Source: Chloroflexota bacterium (GTDB taxonomy: Bacteria > Chloroflexota > Anaerolineae > Aggregatilineales > UBA2796). Taken from it: a stretch of 10,695 nt of DNA. The position numbers and the translations under genes were made by a program. The stretch spans positions 1-10,695 of the forward strand of contig JAGHYP010000076.1 in NCBI GenBank assembly GCA_017743585.1. Reading direction: 5' to 3'. Positions 6,198 to 10,695 of the stretch are shown here, in pieces (position 1 is the stretch's first letter; each line of letters begins with the position of its first letter). Below the pieces are notes generated by a model. The model had not been told where the DNA came from, made no database searches, and worked only from the letters and a program-made list of their open reading frames with translations.

Positions 6198-7760
6198 TCA
6201 GGTCAGGATGGGCAGCCAAAAGCCGAAGGTGCTGCCCTGCCCTTCCTTGCTGACGAACCAGACTTGTCCGCCGTGCCGCTCGATCACCTCTTTGACTATG
6301 CTCAAACCGATGCCGCTGCCGCTGATGTGCTGTGTGGCGGCTTGCGTGGCGCGGAAATACGGCTGAAAGATCGCGGCTTGCTGATCGGCAGGGATGCCAT
6401 AGCCGTTATCTTTCACGCTGAAGGTGAAGCGCTCATCTTCGCTATAGGCGCTGACCACAATCTCGCCGCCTTCGGGCGTGTACTTGTTGGCGTTATCCAA
6501 CAAGTTGTTGATCGCCTCGCGCAGGCGGCTGAAATCGCCTCTGAGCGGACGCAGGTTTGGCTGCAGATTCTGGATGAGGGTTTGCTGGCGTGCGCGCACA
6601 GCGGGCAGTATGTCTTCCAGCGCGGCGTTGATCAGATCGTAGGGGTCAAACAGCTCGCGGCTGAGCGGCTCAGTCTCTTCGGCGCGCTGAACGTTCAGCA
6701 AATTGACCACTAAGGCCTCCATGCGCGCGAGCGTCTTGTACATATTCTCCAAAAGGCGCGGATCGGGCAAGAGTCCGCTATCCACGTCGGCGCGGATCAC
6801 GTCCAGATAGTTGCGCAGCACGCCGATTGGATTTTTCAAGTCGTGCGATGCCATTTGGATCATGTGCGTCTTCAGGCGAGTCAGGTCTTTCAAAGAGCTA
6901 ACATCGCTCAGGGCGAGTACGTAGCCGCTCTCATCGGCGCGGCGCGCCTCGATGCTCGCCACGTTCACCACAAAGTCGCGCTTGGTGCGCTCATCGCGCA
7001 GCTCGAAGCGGTTTTGAGCCTTCTGCAAGGCGGCGGTCAGCTTTTGAGCGAGCTGCGCCAAGAACAGATTGTCGAGCCGCGCTGCCAGCGTTTCCAGATT
7101 GAAGCCCAGCACGTCCGATTCTTGCGCGCCGAGCAGCGTCAGCGCGGCAGGATTGGCGAGCCGCACGCAGAAGAGCCGATCGAGCACTAGCAAGCTCTCT
7201 GAGACGCTATCGAGGATCGCTCGGAGCTGACGCTGCTGCCCTTGCACGCGCTCGAAGAGCTGCGCGTTGCGCAGCGAAGCAGCGGCTTGATTGGCCGCCG
7301 CTTCCACCAAGCGCAAGTGCGCCTGCGTGAAGTGACGCGGCTGCGGATGCTCGAGCGTCATCACGCCGCGCAGCTCGCCCTCCACAAAGAACGGCACGCA
7401 CAGCACTGAGCGCACGCGCGCCCGCTCTTTTTCGGCATCCAGCACCACCCAGCGCGGATCGGTCAGCGTGTCTTCGATCAGCGCAGATTGTTGATTCGCC
7501 ATCACCCAGCCTGCCAAGCCTTGCTCCAAGACGCGCCGCGAGACGATCTCGCGCGTCTCAGCATCGTAGGCCTGCGCCGAGATGAAGCCCTGCAGCGATT
7601 CGCCTTGCTCATCAAGCAAGAAGAATGTGCCGCGCGCCGCACCAACCGTCTGTGTGGTCAGCTGGATGGTCTGCTGCAATACGTCATCCAGATCGAGCGT
7701 CGTCAGAAGACGCGCGATCTGCAACAACATCTCAACGTGCGATCTATCGGGGACGTCCAT
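6198..7760 (-). CDS. Cytosolic GAF-PAS sensor histidine kinase
   Basis: This 520-residue protein has no membrane segment or signal peptide, so the kinase is soluble. The GAF domain spans about 1-168 (LDDVLQQTIQLTTQTVGA, RVRSVLCVPFFVEGELRGVMTLEH). The PAS domain is about 178-290 (LRAILDSVSESLLVLDRL, then GYVLALSDVSSLKDLTR). The HisKA dimerisation domain carries the H box MASHDLKNPIGVL with phospho-acceptor His306. The ATPase domain shows the N box NNLLDNANKYT (418-428), the G1 box DNGYGIP (451-457) and the G2 box GSGIGLSIV (481-489). All catalytic boxes look intact. It should autophosphorylate on His306 and pass phosphate to a response regulator, none of which is encoded here. The ATG at 7760 has no Shine-Dalgarno, and a small hairpin lies in the leader. 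Confidence 0.95.
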   Translation of the reverse strand: MDVPDRSHVEMLLQIARLLTTLDLDDVLQQTIQLTTQTVGAARGTFFLLDEQGESLQGFISAQAYDAETREIVSRRVLEQGLAGWVMANQQSALIEDTLTDPRWVVLDAEKERARVRSVLCVPFFVEGELRGVMTLEHPQPRHFTQAHLRLVEAAANQAAASLRNAQLFERVQGQQRQLRAILDSVSESLLVLDRLFCVRLANPAALTLLGAQESDVLGFNLETLAARLDNLFLAQLAQKLTAALQKAQNRFELRDERTKRDFVVNVASIEARRADESGYVLALSDVSSLKDLTRLKTHMIQMASHDLKNPIGVLRNYLDVIRADVDSGLLPDPRLLENMYKTLARMEALVVNLLNVQRAEETEPLSRELFDPYDLINAALEDILPAVRARQQTLIQNLQPNLRPLRGDFSRLREAINNLLDNANKYTPEGGEIVVSAYSEDERFTFSVKDNGYGIPADQQAAIFQPYFRATQAATQHISGSGIGLSIVKEVIERHGGQVWFVSKEGQGSTFGFWLPILT

Positions 7761-7774
7761 AAAACGACGCAGTC

Positions 7775-7790
7775 GCCCGTTTGTTCGGGC
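7775..7790 (-). promoter_or_regulatory. Hairpin in the leader of the GAF-PAS kinase mRNA
   Basis: GCCCG and CGGGC form a perfect 5-bp stem with a 6-base loop, 14 bases upstream of the start codon, in a leader of about 50 bases that lacks a Shine-Dalgarno site. It might influence translation initiation. A stem this short is common by chance in GC-rich DNA. Confidence 0.3.
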
Positions 7791-7817
7791 AGCCTAGTTA
7801 AGTCTACCACACCCCGC

Positions 7818-7846
7818 ATTGTACATGCATCGGCGCGTTTTGTCAG
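7818..7846 (-). promoter_or_regulatory. Sigma-70-type promoter of the GAF-PAS kinase operon
   Basis: Read on the minus strand, -35 CTGACA (7841-7846, 5 of 6) and -10 TACAAT (7818-7823, 5 of 6) are separated by exactly 17 bp. Transcription would start near 7811, giving a leader of about 50 bases before ATG 7760. Confidence 0.75.
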
Positions 7847-8212
7847 CGCAGATTATTGTGCCTGTCAGCAAAGTATTGTGTCTATCCGCCGAGGCTGATG
7901 CTCATGCCGCAAGGCTGCCTGCGCGGAGCGCATCTCTATCGCGCGGGAAACGTATGTTCTATGAAAGAAGCCACTTGCCGCTCATTCGAGCGGCGAGCGC
8001 GCCCTCGCACACGGGTCCAATCAGCTCAGCCACGCTGTGAAGCTAGTGCCGCTCGCCAGTCGGCAAGGCTGCGAGCGCTGGGATGCGCCAAATTATGGCC
8101 GAAGTAGCGGCGCTTTGCCGCACAACACGAGGCAGATGGGAACAGTTGATCCGATGAGATGGTCTGCTCTGGCACAAGGTCGCCGCCTTGCGCGCAACGG
8201 CGCGAACGCTGT
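7847..8212. other. Long intergenic stretch with several perfect GC-rich hairpins
   Basis: These 366 bases lie between the kinase promoter and the phoU terminator. No frame here has a domain, a good ribosome-binding site or coding-like composition. Perfect inverted repeats include GCCGCTC/GAGCGGC with a 4-base loop (7977-7994), GCGAG/CTCGC (7993-8008), CGCTCGC/GCGAGCG with a 14-base loop (8050-8077) and GCGGC/GCCGC (8107-8121). I looked for tRNA, tmRNA, RNase P and SRP RNA signatures and for the cobalamin and c-di-GMP riboswitch cores, and saw none. It could hold an undescribed structured RNA or a decayed gene; chance hairpins are likely at this GC content. Confidence 0.4.
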
Positions 8213-8248
8213 GTAAAAAGCGCGGACAAGGCCGCCTGCCTTGTCCGC
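8213..8248 (-). terminator. Intrinsic terminator of phoU
   Basis: A perfect 11-bp stem, GCGGACAAGGC (8222-8232) with GCCTTGTCCGC (8238-8248), has a 5-base loop. On the minus strand a TTTTT run (8215-8219) follows within two bases. It lies about 25 bases after the phoU stop codon, so it ends phoU transcription before the kinase promoter. Confidence 0.85.
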
Positions 8249-8272
8249 AGCCCGTAATTTCGCGTGTGATGC

Positions 8273-8947
8273 TCAGAGCGCCGTGCTGGAGCGCGGCTCA
8301 AACAGCGTGCCTGTCACAATGTAGATGATCCGCTCGCAGATGTTCGAAACGCGATCGGCGAAGCGCTCAATGTCGTGCGAGACCCAGAGCAGCAGCGTAG
8401 CGTACTCAACGGCTGCCGCGTTTTCCATCATGGTCTTGATCAGGTAATCGTACACGCGCTTGTGCAGCGCATCCACCTCGTCATCGCGCTGAACCACTTG
8501 CCGCGCCAGCTGCGCATCATGCTTTTCGAAGGCGATCATCGCCTGATGCAAGTTTTCGGCGGCAAGGCGCGCCATATCAGTGAAGAGCGGCAGGTGGATG
8601 CTCGCCGCGAGCGCTTCCGTGCGCAGCGCAATGCGCGCAATGCCCGCCGCGTGGTCGCCCATGCGCTCCAAATTCGTGGCAATGCTGACCGCCGCCACAA
8701 TGCGCCGCAGATCGCTGGCGTTTGGTTGCTGCAGCGCCAAGAGCGTGTAGCACTGCTCCTCGATCTCATAGCGCAAGTTGTTGATCGTCGCATCGAACGC
8801 CTCAATGCGCCGCGCCGCCTGAAAGTCGCGCTGTTGCAAGGCGCGCACCGCCTCTACCAACTGTGTCTCAACCAATTCCGCCAAGCGCAGCAGATCGCTG
8901 CCCAGCGTCTTCAATTGCCGCTCGAACGTCAAGCGCAGCGTGACCAT
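8273..8947 (-). CDS. phoU: Phosphate signalling regulator PhoU
   Basis: This 224-residue all-helical protein has the two tandem PhoU repeats of the family, whose usual length is about 215-240. The first repeat carries NNLRYEIEEQCYTLLALQQP (56-75) and the metal-binding E94-R-M-G-D98 (NLERMGDHA). The second carries DDEVDALHKRVYDYL (155-169) and E194-R-F-A-D198 (HDIERFADRVSNI). PhoU is a cytosolic negative regulator that links the PstSCAB phosphate transporter to the PhoR kinase and limits phosphate uptake. The ATG at 8947 follows a near-perfect Shine-Dalgarno, TAGGAGG (8954-8960), at 6 bases. No pst genes are in the window; a PAS-type histidine kinase is two genes upstream. The gene has its own promoter and terminator, so it is probably monocistronic. 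Confidence 0.95.
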   Translation of the reverse strand: MVTLRLTFERQLKTLGSDLLRLAELVETQLVEAVRALQQRDFQAARRIEAFDATINNLRYEIEEQCYTLLALQQPNASDLRRIVAAVSIATNLERMGDHAAGIARIALRTEALAASIHLPLFTDMARLAAENLHQAMIAFEKHDAQLARQVVQRDDEVDALHKRVYDYLIKTMMENAAAVEYATLLLWVSHDIERFADRVSNICERIIYIVTGTLFEPRSSTAL

Positions 8948-9058
8948 TGTGTGCCTCCTACTTGCTTCGTCGCCATCTGTACACCACTACCATCAGCAAA
9001 ATGCCCTAGCCTGAAGCGCTACGCTCAACCAGCGCCTTCGCGCCCAGTGACGCCTCGC

Positions 9059-9087
9059 ATTTTAACATACTCTTAAAGTTAGTTCAA
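9059..9087 (-). promoter_or_regulatory. Sigma-70-type promoter of phoU
   Basis: Read on the minus strand, -35 TTGAAC (9082-9087) and -10 TAAAAT (9059-9064) are 17 bp apart, each 4 or 5 of 6 to consensus. The start would be near 9052, leaving a leader of about 105 bases before ATG 8947. On the plus strand the same stretch holds TTAACA (9062), TTAAAG (9073) and TTCAAG (9083) at 10-11 bp spacing, similar in layout to PhoP-type direct repeats. Confidence 0.7.
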
Positions 9088-9100
9088 GGCTTCTGGGCGG

Positions 9101-9120
9101 CTGTAATAAAACTTTTACAG
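9101..9120. promoter_or_regulatory. Pho-box-like element / inverted repeat upstream of phoU
   Basis: CTGTAATAAAACTTTTAC (9101-9118) matches the enterobacterial PhoB box (CTGTCATAWAWCTGTCAY) at 15 of 18 positions. It lies about 50-65 bases upstream of the predicted phoU start. The same block is an inverted repeat, CTGTAA/TTACAG with an 8-base spacer. PhoB site specificity in this lineage is not known to me, so binding is inferred. It also sits just after the stop of the upstream gene and could instead be a weak RNA hairpin. Confidence 0.4.
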
Positions 9121-9144
9121 CTGCTTTGAATTGGTCACAGCTTT

Positions 9145-9825
9145 TCAACGCAAGCGCGATGTGAAGCGCCTGTAGTAGCGCTCGGACGATGTGAAGCCGC
9201 TCCAAGGCAGCAAGCTGGGCGATTCAGGGAATGGCACAGCATACATGTACAAGCTGGTCAGCGCGTCGCTCGGGTTCAGGCGCTCGTTGCGGCGCGCGAA
9301 GTAGAACGTCAGCCCGTCGAGCTGGTAATAGAGCCGCAACTCGCGTCCGCCATCTAGCCGTACGTAATCCGGGGCGCCGAGCGCAGCGATCGTCTCGCCC
9401 ATGCTGCCGCTGGCGAGCGCGGCGCGCGGCAGCGCCTCAAGCGAATCGGTCTGCAGGCGCAAGCGCTGCGTGTAGGTTGGCTCGATGTGTAGTGAGACTT
9501 GTACCAATTTGCCCCAAGCATCGCCCTGCACTTCGACGATCAGCTCGACGCCCTCGAAGAGCGTCCCAGTGGTGCTGACTCGGTCGCGGCGCAGCAGATG
9601 GCGCGTGAGCGGATGACGGCTGAGCAGATCGAGCGCCTCTTGGTAGCTTGTCTCGCCGACGCGCGCGCCGAACAAGCAAGGCCGGCTGCACGGCGTGCCA
9701 TCGGGCATGGTGAAGAGCAAGGCGAAAGGCGTGGGCGGCGCCAAGCGCTGCATGAGGATCGCCGCGCTGAGCATCAAAGTGAGGCAGGCGGCAAGCGCGA
9801 ACAGATTGCGGACGAATCGCAACAT
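9145..9825 (-). CDS. Membrane-anchored hypothetical protein
   Basis: This 226-residue protein has one N-terminal hydrophobic segment (about 8-28) after a basic MLRFVR start, so it is a signal anchor or an uncleaved signal; most of the protein would be extracytoplasmic. The segment PDGTPCSRPCLFGARVG (41-57) has a Cys pair four apart (C46, C50), and VGETSYQEALDLLSRHPLT follows. The C-terminal half has alternating strands (ELRLYYQLDGLTFYFARR at 162-179). I do not recognise a named family; the PCxxPC-x-GxxxG motif with a following TSYxEAxxLL helix feels like a recurrent Chloroflexota hypothetical, but that is recall and not a search. The start is supported by GAGAG about 6 bases upstream. It lies 67 bases after the partial kinase gene on the same strand, probably in the same transcript, and 197 bases before phoU, which has its own promoter. 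Confidence 0.75.
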   Translation of the reverse strand: MLRFVRNLFALAACLTLMLSAAILMQRLAPPTPFALLFTMPDGTPCSRPCLFGARVGETSYQEALDLLSRHPLTRHLLRRDRVSTTGTLFEGVELIVEVQGDAWGKLVQVSLHIEPTYTQRLRLQTDSLEALPRAALASGSMGETIAALGAPDYVRLDGGRELRLYYQLDGLTFYFARRNERLNPSDALTSLYMYAVPFPESPSLLPWSGFTSSERYYRRFTSRLR

Positions 9826-9892
9826 GATCGCTCTCTTGAGAAAACCCTAGCGGCCGGATTACACGCGCTTTGTGCAGCGAAGAGCTGCGAGG

Positions 9893-10695
9893 TTAATGAG
9901 CAGGTAAAAGCGGCAAGCCGAGCGTGAACTTGCTGCCTTGTCCCAGCGTGCTGGTGAAAACCAAATAGCCGCCGTGCGCCTCTGCCACGGCGCGCGCGAT
10001 GTATAGGCCTTGCCCTAGACCGCGCGGGTCGATCAGTTTGCCGTCGGGCGTGCGCGCTTCGCCGCGGTAGAAGCGCTCGAAGATATGCGCTGCGTCGCGC
10101 TCGCTAATGCCGACGCCGCTATCCAGCACGTCAATCAGGACTTTATCGTCGCGCAGCGTGCCAAGCCGCACCATGATCATGCCGCCTTTGAGCGTGTAGT
10201 TGATCGCATTGTCAATCAGGTGACCGATCGCCCAGCTCAGGCGGCGATCGTCGCCTAGCACGCGCAGGCGCTCGCGATTCGCCACTGCCATGCCAATCGT
10301 CAAGCCGTTGCGCTTGACGGATGCCTCGCGACCTTTGATCACATTGAAGACTAGCTCGTCGAGCGCCACAGGCTGCCGCCGGACGGCGAACGAGCCCGCG
10401 CTCATCTCAGAGACATCCAATAGCTCTGTGATCATGCGGTCGAGCATGTTCACGTTGCGCCCGATCGCCTCTAAAAACTTGCGGTTGGGAGGGCGGTCGG
10501 CAGGCGCGCTCAGCAAGACTTCGCTCATGCCCTTGATGGCGGTCAGCGGGGTGCGCAGTTCATGGGTGAGCTGAGTGACGAATTGATCCTTCAGGCGGTC
10601 GGCGAGCGCCTCGCGCGTGGCGTCGGTCAGCAAGAGCAGCGTGCCGAGCAGGCTGCCATCAGGCGCGCGCGCCGCTGAGAGCCGCACGCCTAGCA
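9893..10695 (-). CDS. PAS-type sensor histidine kinase, 5'-truncated by the window edge
   Basis: The frame is open from the stop at 9893 to the right edge, giving at least 267 codons; the true start lies outside. A GTG at 10687 exists in frame, but the codons before it (Leu-Gly) continue a PAS-like end (LGVRLSAARAPDGSLLGTLL), so it is not the start. Counting from that GTG, the H box QLTHELRTPLTAIKG has phospho-acceptor His42. The N box is HLIDNAINYT with Asn160. The G1 box is DSGVGIS (189-195), the F box FERFYRG, and the G2 box GLGQGLYIARAVAEAHGG (223-240). All catalytic motifs look intact. It may be a PhoR-like kinase given phoU nearby, but its sensor part is off the window. The next gene starts 67 bases after it. 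Confidence 0.93.
   Translation of the reverse strand, partial: LGVRLSAARAPDGSLLGTLLLLTDATREALADRLKDQFVTQLTHELRTPLTAIKGMSEVLLSAPADRPPNRKFLEAIGRNVNMLDRMITELLDVSEMSAGSFAVRRQPVALDELVFNVIKGREASVKRNGLTIGMAVANRERLRVLGDDRRLSWAIGHLIDNAINYTLKGGMIMVRLGTLRDDKVLIDVLDSGVGISERDAAHIFERFYRGEARTPDGKLIDPRGLGQGLYIARAVAEAHGGYLVFTSTLGQGSKFTLGLPLLPAH

Noticed and set aside
6198..7760. Long plus-strand frames opposite the GAF-PAS kinase
   Set aside because: Antisense shadows caused by GC-rich codon bias; the minus strand has clear GAF, PAS, HisKA and HATPase motifs throughout.
7921..8045. GCCACT near a stem, suggesting a cobalamin riboswitch
   Set aside because: The rest of the B12-box core is absent, and no B12-related gene is downstream on either strand.
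7819..8107. Two plus-strand frames (73 and 83 codons) in the gap upstream of the kinase gene
   Set aside because: No ribosome-binding site, no recognisable sequence, and they begin inside the divergent kinase promoter.
8026..8301. 91-codon minus-strand frame across the phoU end and terminator
   Set aside because: It overlaps the phoU 3' end and runs straight through the intrinsic terminator; the composition is low-complexity Arg/Ala/Ser as in shadow frames.
9874..9888. GCAGC/GCTGC hairpin just after the partial kinase stop codon
   Set aside because: Only 5 bp and not followed by a T-run on the minus strand, so not a credible terminator.
10685..10687. GTG as a start for the right-edge kinase
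   Set aside because: The frame continues in PAS-like sequence to the window edge, so the gene is truncated and does not start here.

Overview
The window is a GC-rich (about 60%) bacterial chromosomal fragment with nine protein genes that I can support, two of them cut by the window edges. The soluble GAF/PAS kinase, the 7TM-GAF sensor, the zinc-ribbon protein, the TIR-NB-ARC protein and the strong GCGC/GGCG word bias together suggest a Chloroflexota (Anaerolineae-like) genome. That is an inference from style and family mix; there is no rRNA or other marker gene in the window.

Left part (1-1741): a TIR-NB-ARC STAND protein (minus strand, its 3' end off the left edge) is divergent from a GNAT acetyltransferase (plus). 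The TIR gene has a good sigma-70-type promoter and a Shine-Dalgarno site. A perfect 39-bp inverted repeat begins at base 1 inside its NB-ARC coding region, so the outermost sequence may be a fold-back artefact. After the GNAT gene comes a short AT-rich array of three identical 12-bp repeats plus a 12-bp palindrome, which abuts the start codon of the next gene.

Middle plus-strand part (1742-5458): a 659-residue membrane protein (7TM sensor-like N-terminus, two more membrane segments, GAF-like domain, predicted C-terminal HTH, no kinase domain), then a tightly spaced pair: a PIG3-type quinone oxidoreductase and an SDR-family protein that has lost its catalytic serine. A convergent 329-bp gap follows, with a weak terminator-like hairpin, a 16-bp direct repeat and a degenerate 12-bp tandem repeat.

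Right part (5788-10695), all on the minus strand and therefore read right to left: a PAS-containing sensor histidine kinase (5' end off the right edge), a membrane-anchored hypothetical protein, phoU, then a cytosolic GAF-PAS histidine kinase and a small zinc-ribbon protein. phoU has its own near-consensus promoter with a Pho-box-like element upstream and a clear intrinsic terminator. The GAF-PAS kinase has a near-consensus promoter and probably forms a two-gene operon with the zinc-ribbon protein. About 370 bases between the phoU terminator and the kinase promoter hold no convincing gene but several perfect GC-rich hairpins. The overall theme is signalling: three sensor-type proteins, PhoU and a TIR-STAND protein in under 11 kb.
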